In this document: one piece after another, positions 16,045-24,699 of the stretch | Position numbering within the stretch: position 1 is the first letter of the stretch | Layout: each line of letters begins with the position of its first letter | Source: Sphingobacterium endophyticum | Lineage (GTDB): Bacteria > Bacteroidota > Bacteroidia > Sphingobacteriales > Sphingobacteriaceae | Assembly: GCF_009733535.1 (NCBI RefSeq) | Contig: NZ_SMMI01000023.1 | Span: 1 to 51,304, forward strand | Direction of reading: 5' to 3' | Length of the DNA stretch: 51,304 nucleotides | The notes under the pieces: model-generated | What the model saw: the letters and a program-made list of their open reading frames with translations, nothing else | The model's database searches: none | Told to the model about the DNA's origin: nothing | Made by a program: the position numbers and the translations under genes

Positions 16045-16764
16045 TTACCCCATCAAATCCCTAATAACTACAGAAGCTAGTGTGCCTCCAAATGCTGCTG
16101 GTAAATAGGACATAGTACCATATGCAGATTTTTTGAAGTTACTGCCGTCTGTGTATAATAATGATTCTTTATCTGGAAGTTCTGTTGAAAAAACTGATTT
16201 AACACCTTTTTTAATTCCGTGTTTCTTAAGTTTTTTACGGATGTGCTGAGCCAGTTTACAGTTGTAGGTTTTACCGATATCGGCCACTTTGATTTTGGTA
16301 GGATCTACCTTGCCACCTGCACCCATTGAGCTTACAAATGGAATTTTTGCATCCAATGCTAATCTGATAAAGAATAATTTGGGAGTAATACTGTCTATTG
16401 CTTCGACGCAGTAGTCTGGTTTTAAATCCAATAAACTTGGAATATTCTGTGGTAGGATAAATTCTTGGATTACATTAAGTTCCAATTCCGGATTGATGGC
16501 CAGCAAACGTTCTTTCATAATCTGTGCCTTCGGTTGGCCATGATTTGTAGCTAATGCGGGCAATTGTCTGTTTCTATTACTCGGATCAACGGTGTCACCA
16601 TCAATAATAGTCATTTTGCCAACGCCTGAACGCGCAATAAACTCTGCGGCAAACGATCCTACACCACCCAATCCTAAAACCATGACATGAGAATTTGCCA
16701 ATTTTTCCAGTGCCTCCCTACCGACAAGAGCTTCGGTTCTTGAGAGCCATGATATATCCATCAT
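16045..16764 (-). CDS. tcdA: tRNA threonylcarbamoyladenosine dehydratase (E1-like)
   Basis: A 239-residue ThiF/MoeB-type enzyme that uses ATP to convert t6A37 of tRNA into its cyclic form ct6A. The nucleotide-binding motif GLGGVGSF is at residues 31-38, followed by DGDTVDPSNRNRQLPA (typical of the CsdL/TcdA branch), CVEAIDSITPKL, and the C-terminal GTMSYLPAAFGG. The length is normal. It starts 2 bp after the stop of the TatD-family gene, so the two form an operon. Confidence 0.92.
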   Translation of the reverse strand: MMDISWLSRTEALVGREALEKLANSHVMVLGLGGVGSFAAEFIARSGVGKMTIIDGDTVDPSNRNRQLPALATNHGQPKAQIMKERLLAINPELELNVIQEFILPQNIPSLLDLKPDYCVEAIDSITPKLFFIRLALDAKIPFVSSMGAGGKVDPTKIKVADIGKTYNCKLAQHIRKKLKKHGIKKGVKSVFSTELPDKESLLYTDGSNFKKSAYGTMSYLPAAFGGTLASVVIRDLMG

Positions 16765-16766
16765 TC

Positions 16767-17417
16767 CTATATTGTATAATTAAAAACTCGTTTGAAGTTT
16801 AGCAATATTTGCTGCTGTAGATCCTGCAAAGGCAGTTTTCTAACGCGGCAAAAATAAGCATAAATTTCAGAGATTTTTGCATTCTTATCGTCACATTCTA
16901 AGAAAAGACGATCCAAGGGAATGTTGTTTATGACCTCCATCATTCCTCCCTTAAGGATATGAGGCCCGAGGGATAGGTAATATCCGTTTTCCAAAAGAGA
17001 TTCTGCCAATGACCAATTTTTCGAATAACCGTGCATCATCACCGGAACCTGATTGTGCTTGTTGTTTAGTGCAGCATAAACTTCTGAGTAGGCGCGGACG
17101 CAGTGTAGAATTAAAGGTTTGTTTAACTCATTGGCCAGCTCAATCTGCTTTTCAAAAGCCATTAATTGTCTGTCCCATGGAGTTCGAGTCATTTTATCTA
17201 AACCACACTCCCCAACGGCAATAACACCTTCCTTCTGTTGGTACATTTTAAGAGTATCGAATTGTCGATCAAAATTCTCATCAATATACCAAGGATGTAT
17301 GCCAGCACTGCAGGGAGTTCTGTAAATCGATTCTTTTGAAACTATAACATTAGGTAAGGTCAGAACCCCTGGGTCAGGTTCAGCATGCTTATGTGTATGA
17401 ATATCTATGAGCAACAT
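16767..17417 (-). CDS. TatD-family metal-dependent hydrolase
   Basis: A 216-residue member of the TatD DNase/amidohydrolase family. The first metal-binding motif HTHKH is at residues 7-11, then GIHPWYI, AVGECGLDK with the bridging Glu, LILHCVRAYSE, MMHGYSKN, and LFLECDD with the last Asp. It is shorter than typical TatD (about 255-260 residues), as is common in this branch of Bacteroidota, but all metal ligands are present. TatD proteins are 3'-5' exonucleases or deacylases; the substrate here is unproven. It lies directly upstream of tcdA. Confidence 0.88.
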   Translation of the reverse strand: MLLIDIHTHKHAEPDPGVLTLPNVIVSKESIYRTPCSAGIHPWYIDENFDRQFDTLKMYQQKEGVIAVGECGLDKMTRTPWDRQLMAFEKQIELANELNKPLILHCVRAYSEVYAALNNKHNQVPVMMHGYSKNWSLAESLLENGYYLSLGPHILKGGMMEVINNIPLDRLFLECDDKNAKISEIYAYFCRVRKLPLQDLQQQILLNFKRVFNYTI

Positions 17418-17454
17418 CTTAATTTTATTCTAAACTAAGGATATTTTACAAATA

Positions 17455-17781
17455 TTAATCCACTATTTCGCAGCGTTCAAATTCCAATACGATAATTCCG
17501 GAAGTTGTATCGATCTTAAATCTTTTTCTTGAATGGTCATTGTCAAAATTCTTCTCAATATCTGGAACAGATTCGGATATTTCGAGAATAACCGGATAGC
17601 CTTCATGGGCAATTTCAGAACGTGAATAATGGGTAACTTGGTCAAACCTCATCTTTCTTTCCAAGGACTCATGCGCTGAATCTTCGTCAAGTAGTAAGGT
17701 GACAAATAAGGTTTGTGATTTAGAATCTTCCTCAGTCCTAATTATTTCTGCTCCTAAAAGGGAATCAATATCTATAACCAT
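17455..17781 (-). CDS. Hypothetical small acidic protein
   Basis: A 108-residue soluble, acidic protein with no recognised domain. It has alternating strand-like segments (LFVTLLLDED, YPVILEISESVPDIEKNF, SGIIVLEFERCEIVD) and no signal peptide or membrane segment. It lies 37 bp upstream of the TatD-family gene on the same strand and could be the first gene of that operon. The frame is coherent with its neighbours. The function is unknown. Confidence 0.65.
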   Translation of the reverse strand: MVIDIDSLLGAEIIRTEEDSKSQTLFVTLLLDEDSAHESLERKMRFDQVTHYSRSEIAHEGYPVILEISESVPDIEKNFDNDHSRKRFKIDTTSGIIVLEFERCEIVD

Positions 17782-17848
17782 AATGCTACATTATCTAGGT
17801 ATTTCTACATTTATAACAGCATAGAAGGAAATTCGTTTTTAAAAAATT

Positions 17849-18019
17849 TTAATTATTACTGAATACATAATTTTTCGTTCTCAAATCTTCAATAATCAGT
17901 TTCATTAATTCTTTGGGACGATCAGAAATAAATTTAGTCTTTATTTTTTTGATAAAAGGATGGTTCTTTCCTGAAGAATGGAATTCATGATTAGAGGTGT
18001 TATTTTTCTTATTGAACAT
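17849..18019 (-). CDS. Small basic protein, 56 residues
   Basis: A short frame with ATG at 18019 and TAA at 17849-17851. A Shine-Dalgarno AAAGGAGG at 18031-18024 lies four bases before the ATG, strong evidence of translation in a phylum where such sites are uncommon. The product is basic and polar: a His/Ser/Asn-rich N-terminus (NHEFHSSGKNHPF) is followed by an amphipathic basic helix (IKKIKTKFISDRPKELMKLI). I recognise no family. It is separated from the 17781 gene by 67 bp and may share its transcript. The remaining bases up to 18201 show nothing else. Confidence 0.6.
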   Translation of the reverse strand: MFNKKNNTSNHEFHSSGKNHPFIKKIKTKFISDRPKELMKLIIEDLRTKNYVFSNN

Positions 18020-18201
18020 CTTGCCTCCTTTGTTTTTGTGTTTATAGTGGTCTAAATAATTACAAATGGATGAGTTCCAGAATTGTAAGTGCTATAATAA
18101 AGTTAATATAATGCATTGGTATTATCAATAGATTTCAAGAATTTAAGGTTAGCATTTCTATTTGGATTTGGAATCCATATCTTCGTTACAAAATTTGGAA
18201 A

Positions 18202-19107
18202 TTGCTAAAAATAGCCCACCATACCGCTTATATTCATCCTTTGCCTGAAGGTCATCGTTTCCCTATGATGAAATATGAGCTTATTCCAGAACAACTTTTG
18301 TACGAAGGATTGGTTAAGGCGGATAATTTTTTTGAACCAGAAATGGTCGAAAAAGAAATTGTCTATTTAGCTCATAATAAAGATTATACCGATAATTTAT
18401 TAAACCAAACTCTAGATCCTAAAATGATCCGCAGGATTGGTTTCCCAATGTCTGAAACTTTGGTTCAGCGAGAATTGTATCTCATCGATGGAAGTATTAA
18501 AGCTTCCTTAGAGGCTATGAAAATAGGTGTTTCATTTAATACTGCTGGAGGTACGCATCATGCTGGTAGAGATTTTGGCGAAGGCTTCTGCCTCTTAAAT
18601 GACCAAGCCATTGCGGCCGCATATCTCTATTCAGAAAGACTGGCAAGGAAAATTTTGATCATTGACTTGGATGTACATCAGGGAAATGGTACAGCTCATA
18701 TTTTTGAAGACCATCCTGACATCATAACTTTCTCGATTCATGGCGAGAAGAATTTTCCGTTTAAAAAAGAAAGATCCCATTTTGACCTCCCTCTTCACGA
18801 TGGAGTTGAAGATGAAGAATACCTCAATCTTCTAAATGATAAACTTCCTGAGTTATTCAACCATATCGAGCCTGACTTTGTATATTATCAGTCGGGAGTA
18901 GATGTACTTGCAACCGATAAACTTGGGAAATTTAAAATGACCTTAGAGGGCTGTCGATTAAGGGATGAGATTGTATTTCAAAACTGTAAGAGATTTAAAG
19001 TTCCTGTAGAAGTAAGTATGGGTGGTGGATATTCTGTTCACCTAAAGGATATCGTCAATGCTCATGTCAATACCTACAGGACCGCAATAGATATTTACGA
19101 TTTATAA
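18202..19107 (+). CDS. Histone-deacetylase-family protein
   Basis: A 301-residue zinc-dependent deacetylase-like enzyme of the arginase/deacetylase fold. The catalytic His-His pair is in AGGTHHAGRDFGEGFC (His119, His120). The zinc ligands Asp157 and His159 are in DLDVHQGNGTA, with the third Asp in SGVDVLATDKLGKF. The motifs appear intact, so it should be active. The substrate (acetyl-protein, acetoin-related or polyamine) cannot be told. The start is TTG at 18202, since the family N-terminus (LKIAHHTAYIHPLPEGHRFP) begins there and the next ATG would remove it. Confidence 0.9.
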   Translation: MLKIAHHTAYIHPLPEGHRFPMMKYELIPEQLLYEGLVKADNFFEPEMVEKEIVYLAHNKDYTDNLLNQTLDPKMIRRIGFPMSETLVQRELYLIDGSIKASLEAMKIGVSFNTAGGTHHAGRDFGEGFCLLNDQAIAAAYLYSERLARKILIIDLDVHQGNGTAHIFEDHPDIITFSIHGEKNFPFKKERSHFDLPLHDGVEDEEYLNLLNDKLPELFNHIEPDFVYYQSGVDVLATDKLGKFKMTLEGCRLRDEIVFQNCKRFKVPVEVSMGGGYSVHLKDIVNAHVNTYRTAIDIYDL

Positions 19108-19116
19108 ATAATTAAT

Positions 19117-20172
19117 ATGTTTTTTCACCAAGATGCTAGTTTTCTGAACCTGATTATTCATCATGTCGGAAATAAAAGCCAAGACGAGTATTTTACCTTA
19201 TCTGAAGAAGAAGTGGATGTTAAATCGGACGAGATATTAGCAGATTTACTGATGCAATATTTTATGAAACCCTTTGCTAAGGCTAATGAGGTTTATCGTT
19301 TCTATCATCCTAATGATACATTGGATCTTAACGAGGTTTTCTATTTTACTAGGCAATATTTTAAAGGAGAACTCCCTTTTGTTGAATACTCCAAGTCTAT
19401 TGCAAAATTTCTTTATGAAGTAACTGAACATCCGAAAATTAAGTCCGGGGAATTATATGTAGTTGCCTTAGATAATGTTCAAATGGAAGGAGAGGAGCAT
19501 AAGGCTGTCGGAATCTTCAAATCAGAAAACAAAGAAGCTTATTTAAAAGTCTACAGTGAAGTAAGTGGGCTGGGACTTAATTATGAAGAGAAGGCAATCA
19601 ATATCAATAAGCTGGATAAAGGTGTTGTTATAGTGAATACGGAAGAGGAGGAGGGCTATAAGGTATTATGCGTTGATCAAACAAATGGCTCTGAAGCGGT
19701 GTATTGGAAAGATGATTTCTTGAAGTTAAAAACTAGAAATGATAATTTTCAGCAAACAGGAAACCTAATGAAAGTTTATAAAAACTTTGTTAATGATAAA
19801 ATAGATGAAGTTTTTGAAATGGATAAAGCTGATAAGATTGATCTGATGAATAGGTCAATGAACTACTTTAAAACCAAGGAAACTTTCGTTGAGGATGAGT
19901 TTAATGAGGAGGTCATTGGAAATCCAGAAGCTATATCATTATTTAAAGATTATAAGAGCAACTTTGAGGATGAATTCGAAACCTCTTTCCAATCGAATTT
20001 CGATATTGCTGCACCAGCGGTAAAGAAAATGGCAAGCAGCTATAAATCTGTCCTTAAATTAGATAAGAATTTTCATATTTATGTTCATGGTAAGAAAGAG
20101 CTATTGGAAAAGGGATATGATGAGGATAAGGGTATGAACTATTATAAATTGTATTTCGAAAACGAAGATTAA
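19117..20172 (+). CDS. Nucleoid-associated protein, NdpA/YejK-like
   Basis: A 351-residue soluble protein matching the 37-kDa nucleoid-associated protein family. It has an N-terminal LIIHHVGNKS opening, the central FYTRQYFKGELPFVEYSKSIAKFLYE-like segment (around residues 75-100), GIFKSENKEAYLKV, and a C-terminal ...FHIYVHGKKELLEKGYDEDKGMNYYKLYFE. Relatives are found on bacterial nucleoids; the molecular role is not defined. It begins 9 bp after the deacetylase stop and 2 bp before the next gene, so the three form an operon. Confidence 0.85.
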   Translation: MFFHQDASFLNLIIHHVGNKSQDEYFTLSEEEVDVKSDEILADLLMQYFMKPFAKANEVYRFYHPNDTLDLNEVFYFTRQYFKGELPFVEYSKSIAKFLYEVTEHPKIKSGELYVVALDNVQMEGEEHKAVGIFKSENKEAYLKVYSEVSGLGLNYEEKAININKLDKGVVIVNTEEEEGYKVLCVDQTNGSEAVYWKDDFLKLKTRNDNFQQTGNLMKVYKNFVNDKIDEVFEMDKADKIDLMNRSMNYFKTKETFVEDEFNEEVIGNPEAISLFKDYKSNFEDEFETSFQSNFDIAAPAVKKMASSYKSVLKLDKNFHIYVHGKKELLEKGYDEDKGMNYYKLYFENED

Positions 20173-20174
20173 AG

Positions 20175-21251
20175 ATGGCTAATACGAAGTCTAATATTAT
20201 TTATTATAAATGGATTGGGATAAGTATAATCTTGCTTATTGGACTTCAATTTTTTCAATCTAATCCTAATTGGATAGAACACTCCTATAGTCGAGGGTTT
20301 TATCCAATCTATTCCTATATTCCTAAAATTTTGTTTGGTTGGATTCCCTTTAGCGTAGGTGATATCCTTTATGCGGTAATTTTTTTAGGGTTAGGATATT
20401 ACCTTATAACTGCAATTCTACAATTATTTAAAAAGAATGTAGCTATTGCTGGAAGGCAGCTTTTAAAATTTATAGCTCTAGTTTTAACAGTTTATGTCTT
20501 TTTCTACGCAGCTTGGGCCTTAAACTACTTTAGAGTGCCGATTAGTAAACAGCTTGATCTGAAAGTTGATACCATTCTTCTAGAAGACCATTTAAATGTG
20601 TTAGATCAGCATATACAAATGGCTAATTCCTTAAGGGCTCAATTGGATTTATCTTCCCAGGATCGAGAAAAAGCAAACCACATGATTGAAGAATTAATGG
20701 AAAGCGATCAGCAGTTTAAAATGCTTTCAAAATCTCAAATTAAGATTAAAACACCTTTGGTAGGTTCTTTTGCTTCCTATTTTGGAGTTTCTGGATATTT
20801 TAATCCATTTAGTAATGAGGCACATGTTAATGGAGATATGCCATTGACAAGCTATCCGTTTACCGTTGCACATGAACTTAGCCATCAGATGGGTATTGGC
20901 TTTGAAGATGAATGTAATTTTATTGCTTTTGTTAAACTTAGAAATGTCAATAATCCCTGGTTTCAGTATGCCGCATATTATGAAAGCTTGAATTATTTGT
21001 TGAGGACATTGTACCTCGTAGATCAAAGCAGATTTGAAGAATATAAAGCAAAATTATCGGCTAAAGTAAGAGCAGACATCAAAATGGATCAGGATTTCTG
21101 GAAGAGATATGCAGGTTGGATATCAGATGCCTCTGGATTATTTTATAATCAATATTTAAAACATAACAACCAAGCGGAAGGAATGGCAAGGTATGGGATG
21201 GTTAGCAGGTTGATTATCGCTTGGGAGAAAAAAAATAGCCTCTCTACCTAG
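20175..21251 (+). CDS. DUF3810 membrane protein with a metallopeptidase-like HELSH motif
   Basis: A 358-residue protein with three N-terminal hydrophobic segments (about 12-28, 52-80 and 95-118). These are followed by a large domain with HELSH at residues 233-237 (HExxH) and a downstream acidic GFEDECNF, the layout of a zinc metallopeptidase. This is the DUF3810 architecture. The zinc role is an inference from the motif. It starts 2 bp after the nucleoid protein gene. A bidirectional terminator overlaps its stop codon. Confidence 0.88.
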   Translation: MANTKSNIIYYKWIGISIILLIGLQFFQSNPNWIEHSYSRGFYPIYSYIPKILFGWIPFSVGDILYAVIFLGLGYYLITAILQLFKKNVAIAGRQLLKFIALVLTVYVFFYAAWALNYFRVPISKQLDLKVDTILLEDHLNVLDQHIQMANSLRAQLDLSSQDREKANHMIEELMESDQQFKMLSKSQIKIKTPLVGSFASYFGVSGYFNPFSNEAHVNGDMPLTSYPFTVAHELSHQMGIGFEDECNFIAFVKLRNVNNPWFQYAAYYESLNYLLRTLYLVDQSRFEEYKAKLSAKVRADIKMDQDFWKRYAGWISDASGLFYNQYLKHNNQAEGMARYGMVSRLIIAWEKKNSLST

Positions 21252-21263
21252 AAAGGCTATTTT
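21232..21263. terminator. Bidirectional terminator between convergent genes
   Basis: AAAATAGCCT (21232-21241) pairs perfectly with AGGCTATTTT (21254-21263) around a 12-nt loop, with A-runs before and T after. It overlaps the last codons of the DUF3810 gene and sits 17 bp from the stop of the IscA-like gene. Confidence 0.75.
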
Positions 21264-21279
21264 ACTTTAATAATATTTG

Positions 21280-21606
21280 CTATACAGAGAAACTTTCTCC
21301 GCATGCACAAGTTCTAGATGCATTCGGATTATGGAATTCAAATCCTTTCCCATTTAATCCATCCGAATAATCAAGTTCAGTTCCTGCTAAATAAAGATAG
21401 GATTTGATATCAAGACAAATTTTTACTCCTCTATCCTCAAAAAACTGATCTCCTTTTTTCTCCTCATTATCGAAGTTCAATTTATAAGAAAGACCTGAAC
21501 AGCCACCGCTTTCTACTGCTACACGCACGAAATAGTTGCTATCATAGTTCTCCTCTTTCATAATTGAGTCGATACGTTCTTTTGCTTTATCTGTAATGGT
21601 AACCAT
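21280..21606 (-). CDS. A-type iron-sulfur cluster carrier (IscA/SufA/ErpA-like)
   Basis: A 108-residue A-type carrier that holds and delivers Fe-S clusters. The three cluster-ligating cysteines are present: Cys36 in SGGCSGLSY, and Cys100 and Cys102 in the terminal RTCACGESFSV. The length is normal. It lies 73 bp downstream of the cysteine desulfurase on the same strand, which supplies the sulfur, so the pair is functionally linked. I cannot separate the IscA, SufA and ErpA types from sequence alone. Confidence 0.93.
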   Translation of the reverse strand: MVTITDKAKERIDSIMKEENYDSNYFVRVAVESGGCSGLSYKLNFDNEEKKGDQFFEDRGVKICLDIKSYLYLAGTELDYSDGLNGKGFEFHNPNASRTCACGESFSV

Positions 21607-21679
21607 GTCTTCTAACTTTAATATTTTACAAATTTACGTAAAACATAATTTATAAATACAATCAATCATCTGCATTCTG

Positions 21680-22849
21680 TCATATTAATCCGTCCTTATA
21701 CATTTCCCAAATGGGTGAATTCTTGCGGATTGAATCTACTGCCATGCTCAATGCCTCAACGGCGTAATCAATTTCTTCTTTCGTAGTAAACTTACTAAAA
21801 CTAAATCGAAGACTGCAATACGCCTCATCATCGGTATAGCCCATAGCCTTCAGAACATGGGAGGGATCCCTACTTCCAGAAACACAGGCTGAGCCTGACG
21901 ATATCGCAATATTAGGCAATTTGGTCATTAATTCAGAACCCTTCACATGCTTAAAATGGATATTGCTGGTATTGGGCAATCGATCGGTCGTTTTGGTCCT
22001 GATTTCTATATCCTCAATCGTATTAATCATCCTTTCCTCAAAATAATCCCTCAATTCCGAATCATTGTCAGAGTACTTTACTTGTGCAGCCGCTTCACCT
22101 AAGCCGGCGATTTGATGAACCGGATAGGTTCCACCCCGTAATCCGGACTCTTGATTTCCTCCTACAATTAACCCCGGAATTTGGATAGGTTTGGACTTTC
22201 TTCGAATATACAGAGCACCAACACCTTTTGGGCCATGTAGTTTATGTCCACTCAGGCATAGGATATCAATAGGTATATCCTGCATACTCAAGGGAAGCTT
22301 TCCGACCCATTGAGTAGCGTCACAGAAGAAAAGAACATCTTGATCATTACAAATCCTAGCGATTTCATCAATAGGTTGTAAAACACCCGTCTCGTTATTC
22401 GCCGCCATAATGCTTACGAGAATAGTTTCCTCGGTCATACTTTCTCTTAATTCTTCTAAGTCAATCACGCCGAAGCGATTTACAGGAAGGTAAGTAACTT
22501 TAATTCCTTCTTTCTCCAAACTCTCGCAGCAATTTAAAACCGCCTTATGCTCTGTTTGAGTTGTTATAATATGGTTCCCCTTCGATCGATAAGTCTTGCC
22601 AATACCTTTAATTGCAGTATTGATGGATTCTGTTGCCCCGGAGGTAAAGATGATTTCCTTAGGGTTTGCCTTGATGAAGTCTGCAACTTGAATCCTTGCT
22701 TTTTCAACAGCATGACTTGCCTGACGACCCAATTTATGTTGAACACTCGATGCATTCCCATAAGAATCTTGGAGATAGGGTAGCATTGCTTCAAATACTT
22801 TTGAATCTATTTTTGTGGTCGCATTATTATCGAAATAGCAGTAATCCAT
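21680..22849 (-). CDS. Cysteine desulfurase (IscS/NifS type)
   Basis: A 389-residue PLP enzyme that removes sulfur from cysteine for Fe-S clusters and tRNA thiolation. The PLP lysine is Lys203 in SGHKLHGPKG, preceded by FCDATQWVGK. The persulfide cysteine is Cys322 in SSGSACVSGS, on the long flexible loop that marks the IscS/NifS (group I) branch as opposed to SufS. An N-terminal FDNNATT is also typical. The length is normal. It is followed by the IscA-like carrier. No IscU scaffold gene is in the window. Confidence 0.95.
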   Translation of the reverse strand: MDYCYFDNNATTKIDSKVFEAMLPYLQDSYGNASSVQHKLGRQASHAVEKARIQVADFIKANPKEIIFTSGATESINTAIKGIGKTYRSKGNHIITTQTEHKAVLNCCESLEKEGIKVTYLPVNRFGVIDLEELRESMTEETILVSIMAANNETGVLQPIDEIARICNDQDVLFFCDATQWVGKLPLSMQDIPIDILCLSGHKLHGPKGVGALYIRRKSKPIQIPGLIVGGNQESGLRGGTYPVHQIAGLGEAAAQVKYSDNDSELRDYFEERMINTIEDIEIRTKTTDRLPNTSNIHFKHVKGSELMTKLPNIAISSGSACVSGSRDPSHVLKAMGYTDDEAYCSLRFSFSKFTTKEEIDYAVEALSMAVDSIRKNSPIWEMYKDGLI

Positions 22850-22935
22850 ATGTTAAAGTTATTTAAAATATACGTCCCATTCCTGTTTACACAAGTAATT
22901 TTTTATTTTTGGGCTGAAACAATCACATTGACAGA

Positions 22936-23790
22936 ATGAGTTTTGCAAATATTGAAACTAGCTTAGAAAAATTATTTGATCTTGTCCTACTGACGATCCC
23001 AAGTATTGCAGTAGGTTTTTTAATCCTATTTATTGGAAGGTATGTCATTAAGTTTGTCCTTAAATTTATTGACAAACGTTTTGTAAAGAAAGATGTCGAC
23101 ATTACGATCCGCTCTTTCATTAAGAGCTTAGTAAAATTCACATTGTATGGATTGTTAATCCTGACCGTTGCGAATACCATGGGCATTGAAACCACATCCT
23201 TCATTGCTGCATTATCAGCTTTTGGTTTAGCTGTTGGTATGGCCTTGCAGGGAAGTTTATCAAACTTTGCTGGAGGAGTATTAATCTTGGTTTTTCGTCC
23301 ATTTGATGTAGGGGATTATATCTCAAGTGCTAATGGTTCCGTAGGGTCTGTAGAACGAATTGATTTGTTATATACAACTATTATTGATGATGATGGAATT
23401 AGAGTTTTCAGTCCGAATGGTACATTGGCAAACTCGGTAATCAAAAATTACACAAAGATTACGGCTAGACGAATGCAGTTTTCTTTTGTTATTTCTTATG
23501 ATACGAATATCAAACAGGCAAGAGAGGCTATTCTTTCTGTGCTAAATGCAGATCAAAGAATTTTGGATACCCCTAAAAAAGAAGTTATAGTTAGTGATTT
23601 AAAAGAATCTGGAATCAGCTTAACTGTCCGTGCATGGGCTAACCGTGAAGTTTTTTGGGCAACGAAGAATCAAGTAAGTGAGGATATCAAAAATGTATTG
23701 GATGGCAAGAATGTTGTTTTCCCATCCAATGTGGTAAAGATTATTGATGAAACTCCTGGAGCAGAGGAGCCTGAAAAAGCAGATGCTTAA
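22936..23790 (+). CDS. Small-conductance mechanosensitive channel (MscS)
   Basis: A 284-residue inner-membrane tension-gated channel. There are three transmembrane segments (about 15-40, 62-85 and 90-115). The pore helix TM3 has the alternating Ala/Gly pattern LSAFGLAVGMALQGSLSNFAGG, followed by the MscS beta domain (FRPFDVGDYISSANGSVGSVERI) and an alpha/beta C-domain. The length matches E. coli MscS. A TATTTTTG -7-like element lies at 22904-22911. Its stop codon overlaps the end of the convergent small gene at 23787-23933. Confidence 0.93.
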   Translation: MSFANIETSLEKLFDLVLLTIPSIAVGFLILFIGRYVIKFVLKFIDKRFVKKDVDITIRSFIKSLVKFTLYGLLILTVANTMGIETTSFIAALSAFGLAVGMALQGSLSNFAGGVLILVFRPFDVGDYISSANGSVGSVERIDLLYTTIIDDDGIRVFSPNGTLANSVIKNYTKITARRMQFSFVISYDTNIKQAREAILSVLNADQRILDTPKKEVIVSDLKESGISLTVRAWANREVFWATKNQVSEDIKNVLDGKNVVFPSNVVKIIDETPGAEEPEKADA

Positions 23791-23933
23791 TCCATAGACT
23801 GAATTAATACATAATATCTGTAAGCTACAACGGCCTGTTGTAGCTTACTTAGTTTAGAAGGGTCTTCCTTGCTATACTTTGCAAGTATTTTTTGGTTGAT
23901 TTTATTCAAAAACTTAAAAAATCCCTTTTTCAT
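23787..23933 (-). CDS. 48-residue small protein, last gene of the glp operon
   Basis: A frame from ATG 23933 to TAA 23787-23789. The ATG lies 5 bp beyond the glpF stop, so it is positioned as the fourth cistron of glpD-glpK-glpF. Its end overlaps the MscS stop codon on the other strand by three bases. The product is basic at the N-terminus (MKKGFFKFLNKINQKIL), then polar, with a C-terminal helix rich in aromatic residues (QQAVVAYRYYVLIQSMD). It has no signal peptide or clear membrane span. I do not recognise a named family, but the composition and placement look like a real conserved gene. Confidence 0.6.
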   Translation of the reverse strand: MKKGFFKFLNKINQKILAKYSKEDPSKLSKLQQAVVAYRYYVLIQSMD

Positions 23934-23938
23934 ATCTT

Positions 23939-24664
23939 TTAGTGAATCAGTAAATTTAATCCTACAGCTAATAAAGCACCAATAATTGGACCAAGAACAG
24001 GTACCCAGGCATAGCCTGCGTCAAATCCAGCTTTATTTTTAATAGGTAGGATAGCATGAATAATACGTGGGCCTAAATCTCTTGCGGGATTGATTGCATA
24101 ACCTGTTGTACCTCCAATGGAAAGTCCAATAGCCCAAACTAAAAATGCTACTGGGATTGCACCGATAGATCCCAATCCTATAATATTGTCATCAGCAAGT
24201 TTGGCATCCGTAAAATGAAGTATTGTAAAGATTAATACAAATGTTCCAACGATCTCTGATAGAAGGTTTATAGGTAAGTTCCTTATTGCTGGTTCTGTAC
24301 AGAATACAGCTTGCTTCGCACCTGGATCCTCGGTTGCATCAAAATGGCTCTTATAGACCAGCCAAACAACCGTAGCACCGATCATTGCACCCAAGAACTG
24401 TGCAGCAATATAGGATAGGGAAGTGGCTAAATCCATCTTTCCTAATGCAAGGTTCGCAATGGTCACAGCACAATTCAAATGAGCTCCACTATAGGGGGCA
24501 GCAATATTCACTCCCACAAATACCGCTAAAGCCCAAGCTGTGGTAATCACGATCCATCCACCGTCATTCCCCTTGGTTTTATTTAATACTACATTGGCAA
24601 CTACTCCTCCTCCTAAGAGGATCATAACAGCAGTGCCTACTAATTCAGCTATAAATGGTGACAT
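23939..24664 (-). CDS. glpF: Glycerol facilitator (aquaglyceroporin) with an altered first NPA motif
   Basis: A 241-residue inner-membrane channel of the MIP family, passing glycerol for GlpK. Six hydrophobic segments are visible, plus the two half-helix loops. The second motif is normal and of glycerol-channel type (GYAINPARDLGPR, with Asp after Arg). The first, SGAHLNCAVTIA, has Asn-Cys-Ala at residues 64-66 in place of Asn-Pro-Ala. The codon is TGT, two changes away from a Pro codon, so a single sequencing error is unlikely. It lies 35 bp downstream of glpK. Confidence 0.94.
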   Translation of the reverse strand: MSPFIAELVGTAVMILLGGGVVANVVLNKTKGNDGGWIVITTAWALAVFVGVNIAAPYSGAHLNCAVTIANLALGKMDLATSLSYIAAQFLGAMIGATVVWLVYKSHFDATEDPGAKQAVFCTEPAIRNLPINLLSEIVGTFVLIFTILHFTDAKLADDNIIGLGSIGAIPVAFLVWAIGLSIGGTTGYAINPARDLGPRIIHAILPIKNKAGFDAGYAWVPVLGPIIGALLAVGLNLLIH

Positions 24665-24699
24665 ATAATTAAGGTTCTGTAATATGTTTTTAATTTAGT

